Shown one piece after another: positions 23,586 to 31,513 of a DNA stretch of 64,000 bases. Made by a program: the position numbers and the translations under genes. The stretch's first letter is position 1. Each line of letters begins with the position of its first letter. The stretch is from Flavonifractor sp052065355 (GTDB lineage Bacteria > Bacillota > Clostridia > Oscillospirales > Oscillospiraceae), in NCBI RefSeq assembly GCF_052065355.1, contig NZ_JBQHUF010000004.1, forward strand, positions 1-64,000, in the 5' to 3' direction. The notes under the pieces are model-generated. The model had not been told where the DNA came from and ran no database searches. It worked only from the letters and a program-made list of their open reading frames with translations.

Positions 23586-24532
23586 GAGACACGCCCCCAG
23601 CTCTTTTTCAGGGTCACGGCCCGTTTGGCCTGCTGCAAAATGGTTTCGGCATCCAGGTGATAGCGCTGCTTCAGGTAAGGCAGCGTGCCCACCTCTCCAA
23701 ATGTATCGGCCACGCCCACCGCCGTGATGGGCACGCTGAGCTGATCGGCCGCCGCCTCCAGGACGGCGCTGCGCAGGCCTCCGATGACGTTGTGGTTTTC
23801 CGCAACCACTCCGCACCCGGTCTTGCCCAGGGAGGCCAGCACGGTTTCCGTATCCAGCGGCTTGACGGTATGTACGTTGATGACCTCGGCGTCCACACCC
23901 TCCGCGGCCAGCCGGTCCGCCGCTTCCAGCGCCTCCCGCACCATCAGGCCGGAGGAGAGAATGGTCACGTCCTTCCCCGTGCGGAGCACGTCGGCCCGGA
24001 ACAGATCGAAGTGATAGGACTCCGGATCGTAGAGCTGGCTCCACTCCTTGCGGTAGGTCCGCATGTATACGCACCCGGGATACTCATTCATGGCCTTGAG
24101 CCCCATGCGGAGCTGTGTGGGGTCAGCCGGCTCGAAAAGGACGGCGCCCGGGATGCTGCGCAGGACTCCCACATCCTCCATACTCATGTGGGTGCCGCCG
24201 TTCAATTCGGCGGTGATGCCGGGGTCGGTGCCGATGATCTTCACGTTCATACCTGCGTAAAGCACGGAAATGGCGATCTGATCACACACCCGCCGGGTGG
24301 CAAAGGGAGTAAAGGAGGAGATGTAGGGCTTAAAGCCGTAGCTGGCCAGACCGGCCGCCAGGCACACCATGTTCTGTTCGGCAATGCCCACGTCAAAGGT
24401 GCGCTCCGGGAAGCGCTTGTGCACCGCCATCGTGCCGTTGGAGGCCGCCAGGTCCGCGTCCAGCACCACGATATCGGGATCGGACTCCATGAGTTCGATC
24501 AGGGTCTGTGCCATGATGTCACGCATCCACAT
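23582..24532 (-). CDS. Transketolase, C-terminal subunit
   Basis: 316 residues covering the pyrimidine-binding and C-terminal transketolase domains: VLDADLAASNGT, FDVGIAEQNMVCLAAGLASYG (the Glu that activates thiamine diphosphate is in AEQN), then DVTILSSGLMVREAL. Split transketolases occur in many anaerobes and in dedicated pathways (SqwGH in sulfoquinovose breakdown, AptAB in apiose breakdown). The start overlaps the N-subunit end by 14 bases; ATG codons at 24526 and 24514 are alternatives. Confidence 0.9.
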   Translation of the reverse strand: MWMRDIMAQTLIELMESDPDIVVLDADLAASNGTMAVHKRFPERTFDVGIAEQNMVCLAAGLASYGFKPYISSFTPFATRRVCDQIAISVLYAGMNVKIIGTDPGITAELNGGTHMSMEDVGVLRSIPGAVLFEPADPTQLRMGLKAMNEYPGCVYMRTYRKEWSQLYDPESYHFDLFRADVLRTGKDVTILSSGLMVREALEAADRLAAEGVDAEVINVHTVKPLDTETVLASLGKTGCGVVAENHNVIGGLRSAVLEAAADQLSVPITAVGVADTFGEVGTLPYLKQRYHLDAETILQQAKRAVTLKKSWGRVS

Positions 24533-25346
24533 CGTCTGTGCCTCCGTTCTCCTTCAGGGCCTGTTCCACTTCCTCCGGCGTCAGCGCGAAGTAATGGCTT
24601 CCTTCGGCCTTCCCCTCCATTTTGGCAATTCCCTTGGCCTTGACCGTGTGAAGCACGATCATCGTAGGCTTACCGGCGGAGGACTTCGCCTGGCAAACGG
24701 CCCGGTCGATGGCCTCCACATCGTGGCCGTCCGGCACGTCGATGCAGTTCCACCCAAAGGCCTCCCACTTGGCGCAAACGGGCTCCAGCGTATTGATGTC
24801 GTTTACGGCGCCGTCCAGCTGGGCGCCGTTGTAATCCAGAAAGGCGATCAGGTGATCCAGCTTCCGGCTGGCGGCAAAGAGCGCCGCCTCCCAGATCTGT
24901 CCCTCCTGGGATTCTCCGTCGCCGATGATGGCGTAGATCCACGCGCCGTCCTTCCGCAGCCGGCTGCCCAGCGCCGCGCCCACCGCACAGGAAAAGCCCT
25001 GGGCCAGGGAACCGGCTGTCATATCCACACCCGGCGTGCGCCGCATGTCGCAATGACTGGGCAGGTCGGTCCCGGGCTGATTCAGGGTCAGCAGCTTGTC
25101 CTTGGGGAAATAGCCCCGGTTGGCCAGCGCGGCATACAGCGCCGGACCGGCGTGTCCTTTTGAAAGGAAGAGGCGGTCTCTCCCCTCCAGCCCAGGCTGG
25201 GCGGGATCGATCCGCATATGCTTGAAGTACAGTACACTGAGGACCTCCGAAATGGAGAGGCTGCCGCCATAATGTCCCGCTCCCAAAGAGCCGATGCAGC
25301 GGATCGTATCCAACCGGATGTTCCGCGCGGCCTGTTTCAGATCCAT
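24519..25346 (-). CDS. Transketolase, N-terminal subunit
   Basis: 275 residues, the thiamine-diphosphate-binding half. Visible are SLGAGHYGGSLSISEVL, LSKGHAGPALYAALA, GSLAQGFSCAVGAALG and the ThDP/Mg motif GDGESQEGQIWEAALFAASRKLDHLIAFLDYN (GDG to N). ATG at 25346, with GGGAG 9 bases before; the GTG at 25355 is the alternative. First gene of the minus-strand catabolic operon, behind a perfect promoter. Confidence 0.9.
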   Translation of the reverse strand: MDLKQAARNIRLDTIRCIGSLGAGHYGGSLSISEVLSVLYFKHMRIDPAQPGLEGRDRLFLSKGHAGPALYAALANRGYFPKDKLLTLNQPGTDLPSHCDMRRTPGVDMTAGSLAQGFSCAVGAALGSRLRKDGAWIYAIIGDGESQEGQIWEAALFAASRKLDHLIAFLDYNGAQLDGAVNDINTLEPVCAKWEAFGWNCIDVPDGHDVEAIDRAVCQAKSSAGKPTMIVLHTVKAKGIAKMEGKAEGSHYFALTPEEVEQALKENGGTDDVDA

Positions 25347-25379
25347 GTGATCCACTCCCAGCCAGATTAATGTGGTTTC

Positions 25380-25408
25380 ATTATAGGCACAGGTTTTATG
25401 GGTGTCAA
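25380..25408 (-). promoter_or_regulatory. Consensus promoter of the transketolase operon
   Basis: On the minus strand, TTGACA (25408-25403), 17 bases, TATAAT (25385-25380). All 12 positions match the SigA consensus. The transketolase ATG lies 34 bases downstream. Confidence 0.9.
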
Positions 25409-25415
25409 TATTTTT

Positions 25416-25431
25416 CTGAAAACATTTTCAG
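25416..25431. promoter_or_regulatory. Probable LacI-family operator O1
   Basis: CTGAAAACATTTTCAG: 7-bp arms CTGAAAA/TTTTCAG around CA. It lies 7 bases upstream of the minus-strand -35. Its reverse complement recurs at 25724 with one change. The likely binder is the LacI-family protein encoded at 28504. Confidence 0.75.
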
Positions 25432-25723
25432 CATATGTAAAATGAACAACTTTCAAAAATTGTGAAGCAAAAGTTGTTTAAAATTTGGCTTATTTTACTA
25501 TATTCCCAACTTTATGAATTGAAATAAGGAAAATAAGACTTGCTGGTACAAATTTTTTCTACCTGTCCGGTGCTTTTAAACTGTCAAAAATGAAAATATT
25601 TTTTAAAGTACGCGAATTGTGAAATTTAAATTATGTGTTGTATTTATCCCATTATAATGATATTATCTGATTAAAATAACGAAGTCGTAAGAAAAGAAGC
25701 TGATCCCAAGCCGATCAGGCTTT

Positions 25724-25739
25724 CAGAAAATGTTTTCAG
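25724..25739. promoter_or_regulatory. Probable LacI-family operator O2
   Basis: CAGAAAATGTTTTCAG matches the reverse complement of O1 at 15 of 16 positions. It lies 17 bases before the isomerase start codon, next to the ribosome site, so binding would block the plus-strand operon. The centres of O1 and O2 are 308 bp apart, compatible with looping. Confidence 0.75.
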
Positions 25740-25756
25740 AAAAGAGGGTCTGTAAT

Positions 25757-26593
25757 ATGGAGATAGGCGTTTTTTCCAATGTCTACTCCGCGTGCACCAT
25801 TGAGGACGGTCTGTCGCGCATCAGAGAGGCCGGGCTTACCCTGGCCCAGCTGAATCTGTGTTCCGTCTGCGGAGAACTGATGCCGGCAGCTCTGGACGAA
25901 GCCCGGCTGACCGCAGTCGGACAGCGCGCTCAGGCCCAGGGCATTCATTTTGTCTCCCTGGCGGGTACCTTTAATCTTATCGCGCCTGATCCCGACCAGC
26001 GCCGGGAGGGGCTTCGCCGCTTTGAGGTGCTCTGTCAGGCGGCTGCCCTGCTGGGCATCCCCACTATTCTGCTGTGCACCGGCTCCAGAAATCCCCAGAG
26101 CCAGTGGCAGTGGCACCCGGACAACGCCTCTCCCGCCGCCTGGAACGACCTGTTGAAGGGTACGGAGCGGCTGCTTGCCCTGGCGGAGCGGTATGACCTG
26201 GTCCTGGGGGTGGAGCCGGAGCCCTCCAATGTGGTAAGCGACCCCCGGCGGGCCCGGGCCTATCTGGACGAGTTCCGCTCCGACCGACTGAAGATCGTCC
26301 TGGACGGGGCAAACCTTTTCCGCCCGGCCCAGGTATCGGATATGAGGCAGGTATTGGACGAGGGCATCAGTCTGCTGGCCCGGGATATCATTCAGGCCCA
26401 CGCCAAGGACTTTTTGGTGGACGCCGACGGAACGCTGCGCTATGTGGCCGCGGGAAAAGGGCTGCTGGACTATCCCTATTACCTGGCCGCGCTTCATGCC
26501 TGCGGTTTCTCCGGTCCGCTGCTGCTCCACGGTCTGAACGCGGACGAGGTGGCAGACAGCGCCCGCTTTCTGAGGGGGGTCTTACATGCCTGA
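25757..26593 (+). CDS. Sugar phosphate isomerase/epimerase family TIM barrel protein
   Basis: 278 residues from the ATG at 25757 (AGAGGG 8 bases upstream; an earlier in-frame ATG at 25730 lies inside the operator and is rejected). AP_endonuc_2/IolE-type barrel: metal Glu in LGVEPEPSNVVSD, Asp in KIVLDGANLF, His in QAHAKDFLVD, and a final LLLHGL. It probably isomerises or epimerises a sugar or sugar acid. First gene of the divergent operon; its end overlaps the hydrolase start by 8 bases. Confidence 0.85.
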   Translation: MEIGVFSNVYSACTIEDGLSRIREAGLTLAQLNLCSVCGELMPAALDEARLTAVGQRAQAQGIHFVSLAGTFNLIAPDPDQRREGLRRFEVLCQAAALLGIPTILLCTGSRNPQSQWQWHPDNASPAAWNDLLKGTERLLALAERYDLVLGVEPEPSNVVSDPRRARAYLDEFRSDRLKIVLDGANLFRPAQVSDMRQVLDEGISLLARDIIQAHAKDFLVDADGTLRYVAAGKGLLDYPYYLAALHACGFSGPLLLHGLNADEVADSARFLRGVLHA

Positions 26594-27362
26594 GCTCCAA
26601 CTGGGCGGCATAACCATGCGCTACCGCACAAGGGGAAGCGGCGCCCCTCTGATCTTTTTGCACGGTATGGGCGGAAGCAGCGCCCAGTGTCAGGGCCTGC
26701 TGGACCCCATGAAGGGCGTCTGTCAGATCCTGCCCGACCTCCGCGGCCACGGCAAAACAGAGCTGGGACCGGCTGAGGCGCTGAGCTTTGCCGCCATGGC
26801 GGAGGACGTCGCCGGGCTGTGGCAGTCCCTGGGGCTGAAACGTGTGGCGCTGGGCGGGATCTCCATGGGAGCGGCGGTGGCTGTGGCTGCGGCCCTCCGG
26901 TTTCCCCAGCAGGTGGAAAAGCTGATCCTGCTCCGGCCCGCCTGGACCGACGCCCCCATGGCGGAGGAGGTACAGAGCTGGTATCGGGCGCTGGCCGCCG
27001 CTCTGCGGGAGAAGACTCCCGCCGCCCTGAAGGCCGATCCGGTCTTTCCCCAGATCCAGCGGCATGCAGATACTGCCGCGATCTTTCTGAACGCATTTCA
27101 GGACCGGGCCAGCCTGCGGTGGCCGGAAAAGTACGAGCTTCTCCCGCCCCAGCGCCCGGTGGACGCCCTGGCACAGCTCCAGGCGCTGCACATGCCGGGT
27201 CTGATCCTGGCCGACCGGGGTGATCCCATCCACCTGTTCCAATATGCAGAGCAGTACGCCGCGGCACTCCCCAACAGTATTCTTTTGGAGGTACCGCCAA
27301 AGGGTCCGGAGTTTCTTTCCTACCGGGCCGCAGTCAACAGAGCGCTGCGGGATTTTCTGTAA
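26586..27362 (+). CDS. Alpha/beta hydrolase with missing canonical His
   Basis: 258 residues. Oxyanion region FLHGMGGSS, nucleophile elbow GGISMGAA (Ser near 94) and acid in LADRGDPIH. The C-terminal GH motif that normally supplies the catalytic His is replaced by VPPKGPEFLSYRAA; the nearest His is in DPIHLFQYA. It may use that His, or may be a non-canonical or impaired hydrolase or lactonase. Translationally coupled to the isomerase upstream. In a sugar-oxidation route a lactonase between dehydrogenase and isomerase would make sense, but this is inference. Confidence 0.8.
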   Translation: MPELQLGGITMRYRTRGSGAPLIFLHGMGGSSAQCQGLLDPMKGVCQILPDLRGHGKTELGPAEALSFAAMAEDVAGLWQSLGLKRVALGGISMGAAVAVAAALRFPQQVEKLILLRPAWTDAPMAEEVQSWYRALAAALREKTPAALKADPVFPQIQRHADTAAIFLNAFQDRASLRWPEKYELLPPQRPVDALAQLQALHMPGLILADRGDPIHLFQYAEQYAAALPNSILLEVPPKGPEFLSYRAAVNRALRDFL

Positions 27363-27396
27363 GAAAACCGCAGGAAAACCAGGGGAGGTTATCTGA

Positions 27397-28443
27397 ATGA
27401 AGGCAAATATCGGAATTATCGGCGTGGGCGCCACCGTAAGCATCGCTCACAACCACGCGCTGGGCCTGCAAAAAGACGACCGGGCCTCCATCGCGGCGGT
27501 ATACGACCTGGACCGGGAGCGGGCGGCGGCTTTTGCCCAGCGCTTTGCGCCGGGCGCCGCAGTCTGCTCCTCTCCCGAGGAGCTGTTCGGGCTGGTGGAC
27601 GCGGTGGACATCTGCACCCCCAACTTTACCCACGCGGATTATGTGGTGCGGGCAGCTCAGGCAGGCAAGGCGATTTTTGTGGAAAAGCCGCTGGCTATCA
27701 CCTTGCCGGAATGCGAACGGGCCTGCCGGGCCGCGGAGCAGGCGGGGGTATTTCACATGGTCGGCTTTGTCTACCGCTTTGCGCCCCACGCCCAGGCCCT
27801 TCGGCAGCTGATCCGCAGCAGGTTCACCCGTATCTACTCCATCTCGGGCTCTTACGGAGCCCGGCGGCTGGCGGACCCCACCCTGCCCTTTGAGTGGCGG
27901 ATGGACCGGACCCTGTCCGGCGGCGGCGCGCTGGACGACTTCGGCAGCCATCTTCTTGACTTGCTATTTTTCGCCTGCGGCGTTAAAATAAAGAAAATAT
28001 CCTGTCTTTCCACCATTAGTATCCCAGAACGGTCACCTGGCACGGGTGGAAAGCAGGCCGTAGAAAATGACGACTCCTCGGCCTTTACCGGAGTGGGCGG
28101 CGGAGGCGAACTGGTATCCCTGCTCACCTCCCGGGTGGGGATGGACAATATCGCCCTCCGGGTCTCCGGGGACGGAGGACTGGCGGTGCTCTCTTACGAC
28201 GAGGATCATCTGATCTACTATCCCAAGGACCCGCTGGGAAGCTATTCCGGGGAGCGGCAGTCTCTCCCCCTTCCCGACCATTCCAGCTTCCAGGACTGGT
28301 TTGACCGGGAAATGCACACCTTTGTAGACGGAGTACTGGGTTTGGGACCAGAGGTGTGCAGCATCGCGGACGCGCTGGATATCCAGCGCGCACTGACAGC
28401 GGCGGCCCGCTCCGCCGAGACGGGAGCAGTTTGCACACTCTGA
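27397..28443 (+). CDS. Gfo/Idh/MocA family oxidoreductase
   Basis: 348 residues. N-terminal Rossmann fold ANIGIIGVGATVSIAHNHALG (dinucleotide GxGxxxS variant), VDICTPNFTHADYV, and the family motif FVEKPLAIT with catalytic Lys. The C-terminal domain carries GGGALDDFGSHLLDLL, with the Asp and His of the active site. It oxidises or epimerises a sugar or cyclitol with NAD(P). 34 bases after the hydrolase, same operon; GGGGAGG precedes the ATG. Confidence 0.9.
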   Translation: MKANIGIIGVGATVSIAHNHALGLQKDDRASIAAVYDLDRERAAAFAQRFAPGAAVCSSPEELFGLVDAVDICTPNFTHADYVVRAAQAGKAIFVEKPLAITLPECERACRAAEQAGVFHMVGFVYRFAPHAQALRQLIRSRFTRIYSISGSYGARRLADPTLPFEWRMDRTLSGGGALDDFGSHLLDLLFFACGVKIKKISCLSTISIPERSPGTGGKQAVENDDSSAFTGVGGGGELVSLLTSRVGMDNIALRVSGDGGLAVLSYDEDHLIYYPKDPLGSYSGERQSLPLPDHSSFQDWFDREMHTFVDGVLGLGPEVCSIADALDIQRALTAAARSAETGAVCTL

Positions 28444-28503
28444 GCGGGAAAAGTACATACGCCACAGTTGAAATCATTGCTGAAGGGGTTGAGTGGTGAT
28501 CTT

Positions 28504-29493
28504 ATGGCGAAGGTAACCATTATCGATGTGGCTAACCGCGCGGGAGTATCCATCAGCACTGTATCCCGCTACCTCAAGGATGCCGGCAGCATCAATCCTG
28601 TCTCCTCTGCCAAAATCGACTTGGCCATCCGCGAACTGAACTATGTCCCCAATTCTTTCGCCCGCAACCTGAAGCGGGGAAGCGCCGATCTGATCGGCGT
28701 GGTGGAGCCGGATATTTCTCAGAGCTTCTTTTCCCGAACCGTGAAGGCAGTCAACAATATCCTGTATCAAAACGGCTATATGCTCCTGGTCTGCGATTCG
28801 GATTTTCAGCCCAGGAAGGAGCAATTTCTGATCAATCGCCTGATTGAGCAGAATGTATCCGGCATCCTGCTGGCCACCACCGGTAAAAACGCGGAATTTC
28901 TCCGCAAGATATCGGAGCGCTTCCCCAACATCGTGCTCTTCGACCGGGAGGAGGAAAGCCTCAGCCTGGACTGTGTGGTGGAGGACAACGAGGAAAACGG
29001 CTACCGGCTGACCAAGCATCTCATTGACCAGGGCGGCAAGCGGATCGCCGTGCTGACCGGTATGTCCTTTGCCAGCAGTACCCGCCAGCGTCTGGCCGGG
29101 ATCTGCCGGGCTGCCGAGGAGGCCGGAATCCCGCTGAGTGCCAAGGATACCTACATGAACGGCATCAACAAGGAGGTCATCCAGGAGAACGCCGCCAAGA
29201 TTTTGGAGGCCGGGATTTACGACACCATCATCTTTACCATTCCGCGGAGCATTTTCGGCATCCAGAGCGTACTGGAGAGCCGGGGCATGCAGATGGGAAA
29301 GGATATTCTGGTAGGCGGCTGGAGCAACCGCGAGCTGTTCCAGCAGAGCGGGCTTCAATATCCGGCCATTTTCCAGGATGCGGACCAGATGGGGACTACC
29401 GTGGCCAACCGCATCCTGCGGCGGGTCAATCTCAGAGAAGAGTTTTTGCCCAGCGAGCGCATCGTTCTGGAGACGGAACTGTACATTCCTTAA
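28504..29493 (+). CDS. LacI family transcriptional regulator
   Basis: 329 residues from the ATG at 28504. The HTH TIIDVANRAGVSISTVSRYLK and hinge helix region YVPNSFARNLKRG are clear. The periplasmic-binding-protein-like sensor (LIGVVEPDISQSFFSRTVKAV; ILLATTGKN; GYRLTKHLIDQGGKRIAVLTG) binds a small effector. It is last in the plus-strand operon and probably controls both divergent operons through the two matching palindromes at 25416 and 25724. The open frame begins at 28468, but the extra 12 residues are not family-like. Confidence 0.92.
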   Translation: MAKVTIIDVANRAGVSISTVSRYLKDAGSINPVSSAKIDLAIRELNYVPNSFARNLKRGSADLIGVVEPDISQSFFSRTVKAVNNILYQNGYMLLVCDSDFQPRKEQFLINRLIEQNVSGILLATTGKNAEFLRKISERFPNIVLFDREEESLSLDCVVEDNEENGYRLTKHLIDQGGKRIAVLTGMSFASSTRQRLAGICRAAEEAGIPLSAKDTYMNGINKEVIQENAAKILEAGIYDTIIFTIPRSIFGIQSVLESRGMQMGKDILVGGWSNRELFQQSGLQYPAIFQDADQMGTTVANRILRRVNLREEFLPSERIVLETELYIP

Positions 29494-29515
29494 CAAGCCA
29501 CATACACACAAAAAG

Positions 29516-29553
29516 CCGGCGCCCGATCCGTTTGGATCGGGCGCCGGTTTTTT
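29516..29553. terminator. Terminator between lacI-type gene and anti-sigma gene
   Basis: 14-bp perfect stem CCGGCGCCCGATCC with loop GTTT, followed by six T. A-rich on the other side, so it can serve both convergent genes. Confidence 0.92.
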
Positions 29554-29557
29554 GCTG

Positions 29558-30856
29558 TCAGCCCAGCGGAACGGCAATCGGTTCCTCTGGGGTGATGATC
29601 TGTGTGAAATCCAGATCAAATTCCACGGTATCCCAGGTATAGCCGTCCAGCATATATTCAAATTCGCAGACGCCCGCCGCCCGGTCATCCCGCCGGCTGA
29701 ATCCCCCTGTGTTGTGGGTGCCGCCCTCCGGGTCCCGGTACTCCAATTTAAACGGCGATCTACCGTCGGTGCAGTTCACCTTCAGAGCCCAATACGAATC
29801 CCTGTGCTCCGCCGTCAGGCCGGTCACCTCCTCCGGCAGCGCGCCGGTACAGGAGCCGTCGGTCAGATCCACCGTCACCGGACCGGCGTCCTTGTCCAGC
29901 CACACCGTCTCGTCCAGCCACAGGGTCAGGTCCCCGATGTCCTCCACAAAGTAGAGGCTCTGGAGGTAATAGGTGTAGGTGCCCTCTCCCTCGGCCCGGC
30001 CCATGGCGGAGACCGAGCCGTCAATGGTCTCATAGACCGCCCCACTTCCGTCGGTGAAGTGGAACTCCAGGTCCTGGAGCCAGGCGGTATTGTCCGGGTC
30101 GTCCTCCAGATAGAGGGCGGTCCTGGTGGGGGTGAGCTCCAGCCGGTCCACCAGCAGCCGCTGGCCGCCTACCTCCACCCACTGATCCACCGGAACCTCC
30201 ACCGCCGGAGCGGTCTTGGCCGGGTCCAGGGCGATCTGGAAGGTAAAGATGTGGTCCAGCGGATGGTCCTCCCCTTCCGCGTCCGTCCCCAGCAGCTCCA
30301 CGTCCAAGGTCAGCTTCCGGGGAGGCTCCTCCATCTCCTTGAAGTGGACCTGGAACTGTTTCAGCTCCTCCTGGCTGTCGCCGCTGGTCACCGCGTAGCC
30401 CTCCAGGGGAACGCCGTTCTCGTCCTTCAGGTCGCAGGCGACGCTGTAATAGGGGTAGGCTCCCCCGTCCACCCGGTAGAACACCACCATCTGCTGCTGG
30501 TCGGCGATGACAGATTCCAGGGTAAGGGTAAGGCCGTCAAAGCTCTGGCTCTGGCCGATATACTGCACATAGTCGTGCTCCACCGCGGCGGACAGGCTGG
30601 GGGAAAAGGCCACCGCCGCCGCCAGCTCCCGCAGCACGGGGACATTGGCGCAGGCCAGGGCGAAGGTGGGCAGGGTATTCACTGCCAGGACGAAGGCAGC
30701 GCACACCCCGGCGGCACTTCCCAGGGAGATACCCCACCGTCTGCCCATCCGGCGGCGCTTGGCCCGGGCTTTGGCCCGCAGGGCGGTGCCGTCCAGAGCG
30801 GCGGGGGTATGGTCCAATTCCCGGACCAGGTCCCAGTATTCCTGCTGTCGGTTCAT
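29558..30856 (-). CDS. DUF4179 membrane protein, probable anti-sigma factor
   Basis: 432 residues. A cytosolic N-terminus (about 1-40, basic KARAKRRRMGRRW at its end) is followed by one membrane helix (about 42-62, ISLGSAAGVCAAFVLAVNTL). A long extracytoplasmic DUF4179/DUF5643-like beta-rich part follows. Its start overlaps the stop of the ECF sigma gene by 4 bases, the normal layout for sigma/anti-sigma pairs. It should hold the sigma factor at the membrane until an envelope signal arrives; signal unknown. Confidence 0.85.
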   Translation of the reverse strand: MNRQQEYWDLVRELDHTPAALDGTALRAKARAKRRRMGRRWGISLGSAAGVCAAFVLAVNTLPTFALACANVPVLRELAAAVAFSPSLSAAVEHDYVQYIGQSQSFDGLTLTLESVIADQQQMVVFYRVDGGAYPYYSVACDLKDENGVPLEGYAVTSGDSQEELKQFQVHFKEMEEPPRKLTLDVELLGTDAEGEDHPLDHIFTFQIALDPAKTAPAVEVPVDQWVEVGGQRLLVDRLELTPTRTALYLEDDPDNTAWLQDLEFHFTDGSGAVYETIDGSVSAMGRAEGEGTYTYYLQSLYFVEDIGDLTLWLDETVWLDKDAGPVTVDLTDGSCTGALPEEVTGLTAEHRDSYWALKVNCTDGRSPFKLEYRDPEGGTHNTGGFSRRDDRAAGVCEFEYMLDGYTWDTVEFDLDFTQIITPEEPIAVPLG

Positions 30857-31326
30857 GATGCTCCCTCCTCCACAGTCAGGTCCAGCTTCAACAGGGCCAG
30901 GGCTTTCCGCTGGCGGGTGGACACCGTTCCCCGGGGCAGATCCAGGGCGGCGGCAGTCTCCTCCAGGGTCAGGCCGGTAAAGTACCGCAGGACGATGACG
31001 TCCCGCAGCTGGGCGGGCAGGCGACGGATGGCCTCCTTCAGGGGCAGGGCGTCAAATTCCTCCCCGGCAGTCTCGGGCAGCTCCTCCACCGCCAGCTCCC
31101 GCTTCCGCCGCCGCAGCTCGTCCCGGCAGACGTTGATCAAAATCCGCACCAGCCAGGTCTCCAGGTATTGCGGGTCCCGCAGCTTCCGGTAGCTGAGATA
31201 GCCCTTGTACACCGCCTCGTCCACGGCGTCCACGGCGGCGCTCTCGCTGCCCAGGGTGAGCAGGGCGGCCCGGTACAGCTTTCCCCGGACTCCCTCCGCC
31301 CGCTCCAGATATTCCAACTCCGTCAA
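30853..31326 (-). CDS. ECF-type RNA polymerase sigma factor
   Basis: 157 residues. Region 2 YKGYLSYRKLRDPQYLETWLVRILINVCRDELRRRKRE and region 4 LPAQLRDVIVLRYFTGLTLEETAAALDLPRGTVSTRQRKAL are clear, and there is no region 1 or 3. The start is a TTG at 31326, 9 bases after AGGAGG. An overlapping ATG frame at 31405 is out of phase and not family-like. The pair is probably autoregulated; no ECF promoter motif could be assigned. Confidence 0.9.
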   Translation of the reverse strand: MTELEYLERAEGVRGKLYRAALLTLGSESAAVDAVDEAVYKGYLSYRKLRDPQYLETWLVRILINVCRDELRRRKRELAVEELPETAGEEFDALPLKEAIRRLPAQLRDVIVLRYFTGLTLEETAAALDLPRGTVSTRQRKALALLKLDLTVEEGAS

Positions 31327-31513
31327 GGTCCATCGCCTCCTCTCTGCCCATTAGACGAAACCAGGGCGCGGTTTGATTGTACACCGGCAAAAAATCTTTT
31401 TCCACAGGGCGGGTTTATTTGGCTGTACCCCATTGGGCCAAGGCAGGGGTTTCTGCTTGTACCGGCTTGGTACTGTCTCTCCCTTTTCCACCGGGAGCTG
31501 GTACCGGTGCGGA

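Larger units (their letters stand above)
25347..25756. other. 410-bp divergent regulatory region
   Basis: AT-rich non-coding region between the transketolase operon and the isomerase operon. It holds a perfect minus-strand promoter, two matching operator-like palindromes and a weaker third candidate (TGAAAATATTTTTTA at 25591). A TATAAT at 25653-25658 may be the plus-strand -10, although no good -35 is seen. No ORF of note. Confidence 0.8.

Noticed and set aside
23586..24074. Extension of the second epimerase frame upstream
   Set aside because: It overlaps the transketolase subunit in another frame; the ATG at 23585 overlaps the stop codon in the usual coupled way and starts family sequence.
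31052..31405. Frameshifted longer sigma gene starting with the ATG at 31405
   Set aside because: The frame from 31405 stays out of phase with sigma region 2 and has no family sequence, while the TTG start has a well-placed AGGAGG.
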